From positions 1 through 58,379 of the forward strand of contig CAILQW010000039.1 of the NCBI GenBank assembly GCA_903836515.1: a stretch of DNA of 58,379 bases, given 5' to 3'. Source of the DNA: Candidatus Omnitrophota bacterium (GTDB taxonomy: Bacteria > Omnitrophota > Gorgyraeia > Zapsychrales > Fredricksoniimonadaceae). The position numbers and the translations under genes are program-made. Under the pieces are notes generated by a model, which made no database searches, was not told where the DNA came from, and was given only the letters and a program-made list of their open reading frames with translations. Positions 6,814 to 15,889 of the stretch are shown one piece after another; position 1 is the stretch's first letter; each line of letters starts with the position of its first letter.

Positions 6814-8013
6814 ATGCTGATAAAGAGAGAATTGACCTCAGAATTAAAGAGTATGGCGCGGCAGTACCCGGTGGTAACAATTACTGGGCCACGGCAATCG
6901 GGAAAGACCACTCTGGCGCGCAAGACTTTTCCGAAGCATCGTTACGTTAATCTGGAAGAGCCCGATGTGCGTGAGTTAGCGCAGGCTGATCCACGGGCGT
7001 TTCTGGCAGGATCTGATGGCGGGATGATTTTGGATGAAATTCAGCGAGTTCCTGAGCTTTTATCTTATATCCAGGTCATTGTAGATGAGAAAAAGAAGAA
7101 GGGGCAGTTCATCCTCACGGGTAGCCGGAATTTCGAGATGATGGAATCCGTCACCCAATCTCTGGCCGGGAGGACGGCAATCCTGAGCCTTTTGCCTTTG
7201 AGCATTCTAGAACTAAAGAAGGCCAAGCAGGCCAATACGGTCGATCAGTACCTTATTAAAGGGTTCTATCCGCGCATTTATGCGGATAAATTGGATCCGT
7301 ATAAAGCATATCGAAATTATTTTCAAACATACATTGAACGCGATCTGCGCTCCCTCATCGCGGTTAGGGACTTGGCTATTTTCCAGAAGTTCGTCAGACT
7401 CTGCGCCGGGAGGGTCGGGCAAATCTTTAATGCCAGTGCGTTGTCATCAGAAGTTGGCGTATCCGTTCCAACGATCAATGCCTGGATATCGATTCTTCAG
7501 GAGTCATATATAGTTTGTTTTTTGCAACCATACTTTGCCAATATACGCAAAAGGTTGATCCGGTCGCCCAAGATTTACTTTTATGACGTTGGCTTGGCGG
7601 CCTATCTTTTGGGGGTTGAGAATGTGACCCAGATGAGCAGGGATCCGTTAAGAGGGAACCTGTTCGAGAACATGGTCGTGATGGAGTTGATGAAATACCG
7701 TATCAACAAGGGGCAGGACCACGGGCTGTTTTTTTTCCGGGATGACAAGCAAAACGAGGTTGACGTGATAACCGCTTCCGACAGCGGGATCGTTGGGATT
7801 GAGATCAAATCGTCGATGACATTCCATCAGGATTTCTTGAAAGGTCTGAAATATGTCAAAAAGGTCTTTCATGCTAAACCGTTTCAGGCTGCTGTTATCT
7901 ATGCTGGATCCGGGACACAAGCTGGCAGGGAGTTCTTATTATTGAATTATGAGGATATTTCCTCTCTTTTATCGTCCAGCAAAGCCGGGGTTATCCCGCG
8001 TTCATTTGGATAA
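6814..8013 (+). CDS. AAA-type ATPase with DUF4143 domain
   Basis: A 399-aa ATP-binding protein of the AAA_14/DUF4143 class. It has Walker A GPRQSGKT (25-32), Walker B MILDEIQ, the sensor-like LTGSRNFEMM, and the C-terminal nuclease-like segment ENMVVMELMK...FFFRDDKQNEVDVI...IEIKSS, which has the restriction-endonuclease-like pattern of these proteins. The cellular role of the family is not established. These genes are often patchily distributed, and here it directly abuts a broken toxin-antitoxin locus, which suggests an accessory island between the biotin operon and mnmA. Confidence 0.85.
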   Translation: MLIKRELTSELKSMARQYPVVTITGPRQSGKTTLARKTFPKHRYVNLEEPDVRELAQADPRAFLAGSDGGMILDEIQRVPELLSYIQVIVDEKKKKGQFILTGSRNFEMMESVTQSLAGRTAILSLLPLSILELKKAKQANTVDQYLIKGFYPRIYADKLDPYKAYRNYFQTYIERDLRSLIAVRDLAIFQKFVRLCAGRVGQIFNASALSSEVGVSVPTINAWISILQESYIVCFLQPYFANIRKRLIRSPKIYFYDVGLAAYLLGVENVTQMSRDPLRGNLFENMVVMELMKYRINKGQDHGLFFFRDDKQNEVDVITASDSGIVGIEIKSSMTFHQDFLKGLKYVKKVFHAKPFQAAVIYAGSGTQAGREFLLLNYEDISSLLSSSKAGVIPRSFG

Positions 8014-8173
8014 GGACGTCACGTTGTTTGACGCCAAGATTGAGAATGGGAGGATCATCCTGGAGCCGATGCGCGCGGTTCCTCAGATGGATGCGTGGCT
8101 GTACAAGAATCCAAAAGCACTGAATTCCGTTAAAAATGGGCTCAAAGATTCCGCCGAGGGAAGGAAGACATGA
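8009..8173 (+). pseudogene. Antitoxin-like gene fragment
   Basis: The frame FDAKIENGRIILEP...AWLYKNPKAL...GLKDSAEGR resembles the C-terminal part of small AbrB/Phd-type antitoxins. The recognisable part begins about 8009, just as the ATPase gene ends at 8013, and no ribosome binding site or N-terminal DNA-binding half is present. I read it as the 3' end of an antitoxin gene truncated at the ATPase boundary. Its stop overlaps the ATG of the 15-codon ORF that follows, as in antitoxin-toxin pairs. A TTG start at 8009 giving a 54-aa product cannot be excluded. Confidence 0.5.
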
Positions 8174-8217
8174 AGGCCTACGTGCGCGTCTTTATCATTT
8201 TATGGATATCAATATGA
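8170..8217 (+). other. 15-codon mini-ORF overlapping the mnmA start
   Basis: ATG 8170 follows AAGGA (8161-8165) and overlaps the antitoxin fragment stop (ATGA). It encodes MKAYVRVFIILWISI and ends in TGA at 8215-8217, which overlaps the mnmA ATG at 8214. It may be the remaining head of a toxin gene. Because mnmA itself has no Shine-Dalgarno, ribosomes ending here may re-initiate on mnmA. Confidence 0.4.
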
Positions 8218-9290
8218 AAAAGATCATGGTGGCCATGTCGGGCGGTGTGGATTCATCGGTGGCTGCGGCCCTTTTGCTGGAAGAGGGGTATGATGTGGCC
8301 GGGGTCACCATGTGCTTTGAGCTTCCGCCTGCGTGTGCCGGCGGCCGCCCCAGTTGCTGCGGCCTGGAATCCATCGAAGATGCCCGGCGGGTATGCCGCG
8401 CGTTGGGCGTGGAACATCATGTCCTTAATTACGGTGACATGCTGGAGACGATGGTGATCGCGGATTTTGTAAGTGAATATGCTCAGGGCCGCACGCCCAA
8501 TCCCTGTGTGCGCTGCAACCGCTACCTCAAGTTCGATCGTCTTTTCAGGGATGCCCTCGCGTTGGGGGGCACACACCTGGCTACGGGGCATTATGTGAAG
8601 AATATCCTGCATCCTGGGAGCGGTGTGTATGAACTGCGCAAAGCCGTCGACCCCCGCAAAGATCAGTCCTATTTTCTTTATGGTATTCCGCGGGAGAAAC
8701 TCGAGTTCCTGCTTTTCCCGTTGGGTGGATATATGAAAGACGAGGTGCGCGCCCATGCCAGGCGCTTTAACCTGCCGGTCGCTGAAAAAAAGGAAAGCCA
8801 GGACATTTGTTTTGTACCCGATGGTAAATATCAGGAATTCCTCGCCCGGCACGGCCTTGGGATAGATCGTCCCGGAGATTTTGTGGATCAGAACGGGCGT
8901 GTGGTGGGGGTGCATCATGGGATTTGGCGGTACACCATCGGTCAGCGTGAGGGCCTGGGCATTGCCTTGGGTCATCCGGTGTATGTCAACCGCATCGATC
9001 CTGTGGCCAATACGGTGCATATCGGCCCCCAGGACAGGCTCTTAAGCCAGGGGCTGGAGGCGTCAGGGCTCAACCTTTTGTCAGGTAATTTTTTGCAAGA
9101 AACCATCGAAGCCTCCGTGAAGATAAGGTATAATCACCATGATGTGCGCGCCCTGGTGGATTTTACCGGACAGGATCGTGTCCGTGTCCGTTTTATGGAG
9201 TCGCAGAAATCCGTTGCGCCCGGGCAGTCCGTTGTATTTTACGACGGGGATCTTGTGCTGGGTGGGGCGGTCATTGATAGGGCTTTTTGA
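8214..9290 (+). CDS. mnmA: tRNA-specific 2-thiouridylase MnmA
   Basis: ATP-dependent thiolation of U34 in tRNA-Lys, -Glu and -Gln. The 358-aa protein shows the PP-loop SGGVDSS near the N-terminus, the catalytic pair Cys98 (TPNPCVRCN) and Cys199 (QDICFVPDG), and the C-terminal beta-barrel region. Start ATG 8214 (MKKIMVAMSGGVDSS) is the family-like start. Upstream in-frame ATG 8202 is possible and would add four residues; neither has a ribosome binding site, and coupling to the overlapping mini-ORF is likely. A Cys-rich insert (CAGGRPSCCG) after the P-loop is somewhat unusual. Confidence 0.93.
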   Translation: MKKIMVAMSGGVDSSVAAALLLEEGYDVAGVTMCFELPPACAGGRPSCCGLESIEDARRVCRALGVEHHVLNYGDMLETMVIADFVSEYAQGRTPNPCVRCNRYLKFDRLFRDALALGGTHLATGHYVKNILHPGSGVYELRKAVDPRKDQSYFLYGIPREKLEFLLFPLGGYMKDEVRAHARRFNLPVAEKKESQDICFVPDGKYQEFLARHGLGIDRPGDFVDQNGRVVGVHHGIWRYTIGQREGLGIALGHPVYVNRIDPVANTVHIGPQDRLLSQGLEASGLNLLSGNFLQETIEASVKIRYNHHDVRALVDFTGQDRVRVRFMESQKSVAPGQSVVFYDGDLVLGGAVIDRAF

Positions 9291-9314
9291 ATTCTTTAAA
9301 CCCATGGAGGGGAC

Positions 9315-9959
9315 ATGAGGACATTGATCGTTATTCTGTGCGCGTTGTGTATGTGTGCCGGTGTGGCGCAAGCTAAAAAGAAATCCATGCCTGATGGCGT
9401 TTTCCGCACCTATTATCAGAGCGGCGCGATCCAGCGGGAGGAAAATTACAGGAACACCGATCTCGACGGAACGGTTAAAGAGTATTACGAGAACGGTAAG
9501 TTGAAATCCGTACTCAATTATGTCAAGGGCGTGCGGGTGGGGGAGGCCATGACCTATTATGAGAGCGGTGTGAGCAAAACATCCGCGGTGTACAAGGCCA
9601 ACGAGATCGAAGGCGTCTTTAGAACCTATGACAAGGATGGCCTTTTGTCCCGGGAAGAAACATACCAGGCGGGTGTTCTCAGCGGGCCGACCACCCTTTA
9701 TTACCCCGGCGGCGCTATCAAAAAGCAGATGTCGTACAATAATGCCGTTCTCGACGGGTCAGCGGTTGAGTTTGATGAGAGTGGAAAGCCTGTGGCCCAG
9801 GAGTTTTACCGCAACGGGGTCTTGGACAGCCGTGCCGCATACAATGCGGGGGCAGACCTGGCGACAGCCAAAAAGCCTGCTGTGCCCTCCGCAACACTGC
9901 CTCCGGCACCGGCAGCCAAAGTGGCGGCACCTGTAAAAACAACAGAGACAAAGAAGTAA
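9315..9959 (+). CDS. Secreted MORN-like repeat protein
   Basis: A 214-aa protein with a cleavable signal peptide (about residues 1-20, ending AQA) and a GGAGGG ribosome binding site at 9306-9311. The mature part consists of six or so 22-24-residue units of the type G-x-x-x-x-Y-Y-x-x-G-x-L-x-x-E-x-x-Y-x-N-x-x-x-D, the MORN_2 variant also seen in YwqK-type proteins. The last 40 residues are Ala/Pro/Lys-rich and probably disordered. The function is unknown; the export signal suggests a periplasmic or surface role. Confidence 0.8.
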   Translation: MRTLIVILCALCMCAGVAQAKKKSMPDGVFRTYYQSGAIQREENYRNTDLDGTVKEYYENGKLKSVLNYVKGVRVGEAMTYYESGVSKTSAVYKANEIEGVFRTYDKDGLLSREETYQAGVLSGPTTLYYPGGAIKKQMSYNNAVLDGSAVEFDESGKPVAQEFYRNGVLDSRAAYNAGADLATAKKPAVPSATLPPAPAAKVAAPVKTTETKK

Positions 9960-9974
9960 GGGGAAAAGATCATC

Positions 9975-11249
9975 ATGGGTATCACATTAAACACCGGGTA
10001 TTTGAAAAATTTTGTTACTGAAGCTGAATTGAATGCTTTGGCGCCGCGTGTGCGCCAGGCGCATCAGGATCTGCACCAGAAAACCGGTGCCGGCCATGAG
10101 TTTTTGGGATGGGTCGATCTTCCCGCGAGGACGCCTGACGCCCTGGTGAGGGAGCTGACGTCACTGGCTCAGGAAGTCCGTACGCACTCCCAGGCCATCA
10201 TTTCGATCGGGATCGGCGGGTCGTATCTGGGGATCCGTTCCACCCTGGAATTTCTCGGCGGAGCACCGGCCCTGCCGGTCTATTACGCCGGGCATAACAT
10301 GTCCACGCTCGATATGGCCCGTATCGTCAGGCTCATCGAGGCGCAGGATGTGACGGTGGTGGTTATTTCAAAATCCGGCACCACGACAGAGCCCGCGCTG
10401 GCGCTGCGGATCATCGATGAGGCCATGCGTCGGAAATACAACGCCACGGAAATGAAAAAGCGTATCATCTGCGTCACGGATGAAAAAAAAGGCGCCTTGC
10501 GTCAGGTGGCCGACAAGGCCGGTTATCGTTCGTATGTGATCCCCGATGATGTGGGCGGGCGTTTTTCCGTCCTGACACCTGTTGGGCTGGTGCCGCTCGC
10601 TTTGGCCGGCGTTGATATCCGGGCATTTGTCGACGGGTTCCGTGCCGGGGAAAAGGAATATGCCTGTGCGGATATGGCCAGCAATATATGTTACCGTTAT
10701 GCCGCCCTGCGCAATGTCCTTTACGGCAAGGGCAAGGTCATCGAGATGATGGCGTCCTTTTATCCCAATGTTCAGTATGTGGCGGAGTGGTGGAAACAGC
10801 TTTACGGCGAGAGCGAAGGCAAGGGCGGCAAGGGGATCTTCCCGGCATCCACCATCCTCTCGACGGATTTGCATTCCATGGGACAGCTCATGCAGGACGG
10901 GATGCGCAATATTTTCGAGACGTTCATCATGATCGACAAGGCGGCGGACCGTCTTGTTGTTCCGTCGCAGGCCGAGGACACGGATAAATTCAATTGTGTG
11001 GCGGGCAAGGATTTGGACTGGGTCAACAAGCAGGCGTATGAGGCCACGGCCGACGCCCATTACGAGGGCGGCGTGCCCAATATGCTTTTGACGCTGGAGC
11101 GGGCGGATGCCTTCCATGCCGGCCAGTTGTATTATTTCTTCGAGAAGGGTGTGGGCATTTCAGGTTATATCCTGGGCGTCAATCCCTTTGACCAGCCTGG
11201 TGTCGAGGCATACAAAAAGAAGATGTTTGCCCTTCTGGGAAAAAAATGA
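9975..11249 (+). CDS. pgi: Glucose-6-phosphate isomerase
   Basis: Interconverts glucose-6-phosphate and fructose-6-phosphate. The 424-aa protein is the shorter bacterial form, with the sugar-phosphate-binding segments IGIGGSYLGIRS and VISKSGTTTEPALA, GGRFSVLTPVGLVPLAL, and the C-terminal YFFEKGVGISGYILGVNPFDQPGVEAYK containing the signature. The ribosome binding site is AGGGG 16 nt upstream. It follows the MORN protein closely and is probably co-transcribed with it. Confidence 0.93.
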   Translation: MGITLNTGYLKNFVTEAELNALAPRVRQAHQDLHQKTGAGHEFLGWVDLPARTPDALVRELTSLAQEVRTHSQAIISIGIGGSYLGIRSTLEFLGGAPALPVYYAGHNMSTLDMARIVRLIEAQDVTVVVISKSGTTTEPALALRIIDEAMRRKYNATEMKKRIICVTDEKKGALRQVADKAGYRSYVIPDDVGGRFSVLTPVGLVPLALAGVDIRAFVDGFRAGEKEYACADMASNICYRYAALRNVLYGKGKVIEMMASFYPNVQYVAEWWKQLYGESEGKGGKGIFPASTILSTDLHSMGQLMQDGMRNIFETFIMIDKAADRLVVPSQAEDTDKFNCVAGKDLDWVNKQAYEATADAHYEGGVPNMLLTLERADAFHAGQLYYFFEKGVGISGYILGVNPFDQPGVEAYKKKMFALLGKK

Positions 11250-11279
11250 TCTTGTTTCGCCGGGGATGGTGTTGATCCT

Positions 11280-12584
11280 ATGAAATTCATCGCTGACCTT
11301 CATATCCATTCCCGGTATTCCCGCGCGACCTCCAGCGATCTGACGCCGGAGAACTTGTGGCGCTGGGGGCAGTATAAAGGGATCCAGGTTATCGGGACCG
11401 GCGACTGCATCCACCCGGCATGGCTTAAGGAGATCGAGGAAAAGATGGAGCCTGCAGAGGCGGGTTTTTTCCGTCTTGTTCCGGCGTTGGCTGCCAAGGT
11501 TGCTCCCCAGGTCCCTGACCGTTGCCGCGGCGATGTCCGTTTTGTCCTTTCCACCGAGATATCCAGCATTTACAAGAAGAACGGCAAGGTCCGCAAGGTT
11601 CATAGCCTTGTCATCCTGTCGTCGCTCTTGGCCGCGCGTGCGTTCCAGCGACGGCTGGGCGCCATCGGCAATATCATCTCCGACGGCCGGCCGATCCTGG
11701 GGCTTGACGCCAAAGACGTTCTGGCCATTGCCTTGGAATGCGACCCCAGGGTTCTTTTCATCCCGGCGCATATCTGGACTCCGTGGTTCTCCGTCCTGGG
11801 GGCCAAAAGCGGATTTGATACGATGGAGGAATGTTTTGAGGACCTGACGCGGCACGTTTTTGCCGTGGAAACGGGTCTATCGTCGGACCCGCGCATGAAC
11901 TGGCGGTTGCAACAGCTCGATGATTTTATCCTGGTTTCCAATTCCGATGCGCATTCCGCTGCGAAGCTCGGACGGGAAGCCAATATGTTCGATACGGATT
12001 TTTCTTATGCCGGCATGTACCGTGCGCTGGCCGACAAGAATGACAAGGGGTTTTCCGGCACCATCGAATTTTTTCCTGAAGAGGGGAAGTATCATTTTGA
12101 CGGGCACCGCGATTGCCGCGTACGCTTGCATCCTGCGGAGACGATCAAGAGCAAGGGGCTGTGCCCGGTGTGCGGCCGACAGCTGACCGGCGGCGTCATG
12201 TCCCGGGTGGAAGCGCTCGCGGACCGTGCTGAGGGCAGGAAAGCCACCCGGGCGCGGCCGTATCGCCGCCTGATCCCGCTTATGGAGGTGATGGCTGAAG
12301 CCCGGGGTGTGGGCCAGCAGTCCAGGCAGGTGGCGCGTGCCTATATGGAGCTGATCGCCAAGCTCGGCCCGGAACTGGGGATCCTCATGGATGTTCCTTT
12401 GGCCGATATCGCGGCAGTGGACGGGGGCGTGCTGGCCGAAGCCGTAGGGCGTGTGCGGGAAGGCAAGGTCTCGATCGCCGCCGGGTACGACGGGGAGTAT
12501 GGTGTCATCAAGATATTTGATGACAAAGAGCGTAAGGATATTCACGGAAAGAGCCGCATTTTTCATCTGAACTTCAAGGGATAA
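11280..12584 (+). CDS. EndoQ-like PHP-domain DNA repair endonuclease
   Basis: A 434-aa protein starting with a PHP metal-binding motif (DLHIHSRYSRATS), with further metal ligands in GDCIHP, STEISS, PAHIW and NSDAHS. A zinc-finger-like CPVCGRQL lies near residue 300, preceded by a conserved Cys and His. This layout and length match endonuclease Q, which nicks DNA 5' of deaminated bases or abasic sites, best known from Thermococcales and scattered bacteria. The C-terminal part is helical. It sits between pgi and aroD with no related neighbours. A general PHP phosphoesterase is the alternative, but the zinc finger favours EndoQ. Confidence 0.8.
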   Translation: MKFIADLHIHSRYSRATSSDLTPENLWRWGQYKGIQVIGTGDCIHPAWLKEIEEKMEPAEAGFFRLVPALAAKVAPQVPDRCRGDVRFVLSTEISSIYKKNGKVRKVHSLVILSSLLAARAFQRRLGAIGNIISDGRPILGLDAKDVLAIALECDPRVLFIPAHIWTPWFSVLGAKSGFDTMEECFEDLTRHVFAVETGLSSDPRMNWRLQQLDDFILVSNSDAHSAAKLGREANMFDTDFSYAGMYRALADKNDKGFSGTIEFFPEEGKYHFDGHRDCRVRLHPAETIKSKGLCPVCGRQLTGGVMSRVEALADRAEGRKATRARPYRRLIPLMEVMAEARGVGQQSRQVARAYMELIAKLGPELGILMDVPLADIAAVDGGVLAEAVGRVREGKVSIAAGYDGEYGVIKIFDDKERKDIHGKSRIFHLNFKG

Positions 12585-12588
12585 ACAT

Positions 12589-13296
12589 ATGATACGTTTG
12601 GGCCAGTTGGTATTGGACACTACGCCGCGCATTGCTGTGGCTGTCACGGACCGTGATCACAACAGCGCGATCGCGGCCGCTCATGCGGATGTCCTGGAAG
12701 TGCGTGCCGATGAGTTTTCGGACACGGATGAGGCCTATGTGACCGGACAGGTCAAGAGGATCCGTGACATCGGTCTACCCATGATCCTTACCGTGCGCAA
12801 TGATCCGGCGGAAGGCGCCCGGCATGCCCTGGAAGACAGCCGGAAATACAGGATATTCGCGGACGCCATCACCTTGGTCGATGCGGTGGATATCGAGTTA
12901 TCGTCGTTGATCAGGGCCGATGTGCGCAAGCTCGCCCAGGACAATGGCAAGGTGGTCATTGTTTCAAAGCACGATTTTCAAAAGACACTTCCGGATGAGG
13001 CGCTTGACGCTTTCTTTCAGGATGCAAAGGGGTTCGGGGCTGACATTGTCAAGATCGCCATGCAGGCCAATACCATCCATGATGTCAGGCGGTTGATGGC
13101 CTTCACGCTGAAACATCAGGAAAGCGCGGTTATCACCGTGTCGCTGGGAACCCGGGGCATGATCTCCCGCCTGGCCCTGCCGGCCATGGGATCGCTGTTG
13201 ACTTACAGTTATATCAGCCAGGCCACCGCGCCAGGCCAGATCCCCCTGGCCGCCCTCCAACAGGACTTCCGCCGTTATTATCCAGATCAATCCTGA
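12589..13296 (+). CDS. aroD: Type I 3-dehydroquinate dehydratase
   Basis: Third step of the shikimate pathway through a Schiff-base lysine. The 235-aa protein shows the substrate segment LEVRADEF, catalytic His in VSKHDF, Schiff-base Lys in VKIAMQA, and the closing segment GTRGMISRLALPAMGSLLTY. The ribosome binding site AAGGG lies 10 nt before ATG 12589, and the gap after the EndoQ gene is only 4 nt. No terminator is evident after its stop. Confidence 0.93.
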   Translation: MIRLGQLVLDTTPRIAVAVTDRDHNSAIAAAHADVLEVRADEFSDTDEAYVTGQVKRIRDIGLPMILTVRNDPAEGARHALEDSRKYRIFADAITLVDAVDIELSSLIRADVRKLAQDNGKVVIVSKHDFQKTLPDEALDAFFQDAKGFGADIVKIAMQANTIHDVRRLMAFTLKHQESAVITVSLGTRGMISRLALPAMGSLLTYSYISQATAPGQIPLAALQQDFRRYYPDQS

Positions 13297-13363
13297 TATA
13301 ATAAGGAAGGCCCCCGACTTGCTTTTTCAGGTATTGATGTTGTATAGTTAGGCAAGTGTCACG

Positions 13364-13392
13364 TTGGACATATTTTCCCGTAGAGATATTTA
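13364..13392 (+). promoter_or_regulatory. Putative promoter of the first modular lipoprotein gene
   Basis: TTGGAC (13364-13369), a 17-bp spacer and TATTTA (13387-13392), about 37 nt before the coding sequence, which has AAAGGAGG 6 nt before its ATG. Confidence 0.5.
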
Positions 13393-13428
13393 TCCCGCAT
13401 TTTGCAATAGGAACAAAGGAGGCTTGGT

Positions 13429-15753
13429 ATGCGAAAAATCACATCATTTCTGGTATTGGCAACGTTTATCGTCAGCTGTATCATGCCCCCGCAAGGATTC
13501 GCGCAAAGCCTTTCAGCGGTTGGGCTTATGCCCCTGCCAGGGAACATGGTTGCCGTGACGCCTGCATTTACACCGGCGCACTTGTGGGGCATGGCCATGC
13601 ATCCCAATGATCCGTTCAAGTTTGATTTTCTCATCCATCGTGGTAACGAAACCCTGACCGCAGTAGAAAAGACTCAGGAATATACGAAGTTGATCAAATA
13701 TTTCCTCGCGGCGCTCGCGGTGCCTGATACGGACCAGTGGGTCAACCTTTCGCCGTATGAGAAAGACCGCATTATTCCTAATAATTTCGGGTTGACGGAA
13801 ATGGGGCGCGACCTTTTGGCGCAGGATTATCTCTTAAAGCAGCTGGCATCTTCGCTGACGGACCCTGAAAGCCAGCTGGGCAAGAAATTCTGGGATCATG
13901 TGTACGCGCAGGCGCATGAGCGCTTTGGCACGACCAGTGTGCCCACCGATGTGTTTAACAAGGTCTGGATCATGCCGGACAAGGCGGTGGTCTTCGAGAA
14001 GGATAATACCGTGTATGTCCTGGAGAATCACCTGAAGGTCATGACGGACAAAGATTATCTGGCGGCCAGGCATAATGTATCCGGTGATACGCCGGCCGAA
14101 GCCGGGGCCATGGCGGATATTTCTTCCCAGGTGATGAAAGAGGTGATCATTCCGGCCATTGAGACGGAAGTGAACGAGGGCAAGGGCTTTGCGCCGCTGC
14201 GCCAGGTTTACAGCGGGATGCTGTTGGCCACATGGTACAAGCGCACGCTCAAGGAAAGCATTTTAGGGAAGCTGTATGCGGACAAGGGCAAGGTCAAGGG
14301 GGTTGACCAGGATCCCAGGACCAATCAGGAGATTTATAATCAGTACCTCCAGGCGTTTCAAAAGGGCGTGTTCAACATGATCAAGGAGGACGTTGATAAT
14401 TACACCCAGGAAGTGATCCCGCGCAAGTATTTTTCTGGCGGGACAGTGGGGTTTGATCATGCGGCATTAACAACGGGGACCGAACCGCAATTTAAAAAGA
14501 AGTCCGGCGATATGGCTTCTCAGACGGATGTTGTGAGAAGTAGGCTGACAAGTTTAGCAGAAGCTGCCGTGCCTGTTCTTCCGTCGACAACAAACATGAC
14601 TGATGTGATGACCGCGTGGCAGAATGTTAACGTCCCTAGTTATGATCAATTAAAGACGGTCATTGATGTTGTTGCTGATAAGTTTGGGGCCGTACAAGTA
14701 GGGCTTCTTCGGTTGATGAATCTTGAAGCTTCGGCAGCGCAGTTGTTTGCGGATAAACTTCACCAAAAAGACTCACCCGCCGAGTTGTTTTTTGGATTGA
14801 ATGTGGATAAGCTCGTTTCTCAAAGTGTCCTGACACCTGATGGGAAGAGCTTAATTCTCACTATTGATAGAAAGCGTTCGTTGGAGGCGCTGGCAACAGC
14901 GATGCATATTGATATTCCGGACAATGCGGCGATAAGCGCGTTGAAGCAGGGCATACTTATTTTTTCGACTATGTTTGGGCTTTCGGTTTTGTCAGCATCC
15001 AACGTCCAGGCGTTGCCTAAAGATAGCATTGGGCTAGCGCCTGCGAGTATTCGTATAGAAAAAAATATTGCATTCACGAAAGAAGAGCCTAAGAAATTGC
15101 TTCCGCCAGGCAATAGCGGGAGTTTTGTTGTACAAGAGACACCCAAAGCAGTTTTGTTTATTAAGCGAACTACAGAGATACAGAAGCTACCTGTTGGGAC
15201 GTTCGTTATGATAGCGCGTCAGTATTCCAGTGTTGTAGAAACAACATGGAAGCCTTTATCAGGAACATCTTTGCGGCAGATACGTTATGTTCAGAAGAAT
15301 GGTGGTCCATGGATGCAGCAAATTAAAAACAGTGAGGGATCTATAATCATTCAGCATAGAATGAAAAACGGATTTGTTCCTGGGATGAGCAGGCCTTTTA
15401 TTTTTCAGGGTGGGACGATTAAACAGGAAGTGAGTACTCCTGGGGTTTTTATTTATAAAGAAACGTCTACAAAGAAGGTCATTCCGGCAAATACGTCTGG
15501 TAAAAAGCCAGGGGATCTTGCTGAGGCTGATCAAGTCGATAATGCCGCCCTTAAAGGTGGTATCGATTTCGCGCAATCGAATCTGGATATGCAAATCAAG
15601 CGTGACGGCGCCGGGGTGCCGCTGCCCCTCAGTCAGCAGAATCTGGACAACATCAAGATCGACGGCCTGGTGCCGGAAATCTTGAGCATCCAGCCTGCGG
15701 TAAGTGTGCCTTTGTTCAGCGAGGCCCAGGGCTCCATGCCCAGCGCGGCATAA
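13429..15753 (+). CDS. Large modular lipoprotein, GGIDF C-terminus (paralogue 1)
   Basis: 774 aa, no known function. The N-terminus MRKITSFLVLATFIVSC is a lipoprotein signal with lipobox IVSC; C-x-MPPQGFAQSL follows. Residues about 30-345 form a module closely matching the protein at 38728 (shared: HPNDPFKFDF, KYFLAALAVP, WVNLSPYEKDRI, VFNKVWIMPD, EVNEGKGFAPLRQ, PRKYFSGG). The middle (about 350-700) is unlike that paralogue and is more AT-rich at the DNA level, particularly 14500-15540, including a hydrophobic stretch IFSTMFGLSVLSAS. The last 70 residues (GGIDF...) again resemble the C-terminus of the paralogue. Start supported by AAAGGAGG. Probably surface or periplasmic. Confidence 0.85.
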   Translation: MRKITSFLVLATFIVSCIMPPQGFAQSLSAVGLMPLPGNMVAVTPAFTPAHLWGMAMHPNDPFKFDFLIHRGNETLTAVEKTQEYTKLIKYFLAALAVPDTDQWVNLSPYEKDRIIPNNFGLTEMGRDLLAQDYLLKQLASSLTDPESQLGKKFWDHVYAQAHERFGTTSVPTDVFNKVWIMPDKAVVFEKDNTVYVLENHLKVMTDKDYLAARHNVSGDTPAEAGAMADISSQVMKEVIIPAIETEVNEGKGFAPLRQVYSGMLLATWYKRTLKESILGKLYADKGKVKGVDQDPRTNQEIYNQYLQAFQKGVFNMIKEDVDNYTQEVIPRKYFSGGTVGFDHAALTTGTEPQFKKKSGDMASQTDVVRSRLTSLAEAAVPVLPSTTNMTDVMTAWQNVNVPSYDQLKTVIDVVADKFGAVQVGLLRLMNLEASAAQLFADKLHQKDSPAELFFGLNVDKLVSQSVLTPDGKSLILTIDRKRSLEALATAMHIDIPDNAAISALKQGILIFSTMFGLSVLSASNVQALPKDSIGLAPASIRIEKNIAFTKEEPKKLLPPGNSGSFVVQETPKAVLFIKRTTEIQKLPVGTFVMIARQYSSVVETTWKPLSGTSLRQIRYVQKNGGPWMQQIKNSEGSIIIQHRMKNGFVPGMSRPFIFQGGTIKQEVSTPGVFIYKETSTKKVIPANTSGKKPGDLAEADQVDNAALKGGIDFAQSNLDMQIKRDGAGVPLPLSQQNLDNIKIDGLVPEILSIQPAVSVPLFSEAQGSMPSAA

Positions 15754-15779
15754 CTGGATATTATTGAACAAGTTTGAAG

Positions 15780-15813
15780 CCCGTGCGGGGTTCATCTCCG
15801 CGCGGGTTTTTTT
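15780..15813 (+). terminator. Intrinsic terminator after modular lipoprotein 1
   Basis: CCCGTGCGG (15780-15788) pairs with CCGCGCGGG (15798-15806) with one G-T pair, followed by seven T residues. Confidence 0.9.
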
Positions 15814-15841
15814 ATTAACGCTCCTTGTGTAATGGCCATGG

Positions 15842-15870
15842 TTGACAGGTATACTTCATTGAAGTATACT
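15842..15870 (+). promoter_or_regulatory. Toxin-antitoxin promoter with embedded palindromic operator
   Basis: TTGACA (15842-15847), 17 bp, TATACT (15865-15870). A perfect inverted repeat, GTATACTTCA (15849-15858) and TGAAGTATAC (15860-15869) around a single T, fills the spacer and covers the -10 box. This is the expected binding site for the antitoxin or toxin-antitoxin complex. Confidence 0.85.
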
Positions 15871-15889
15871 TTGGTCGTGAGGAAAATCT

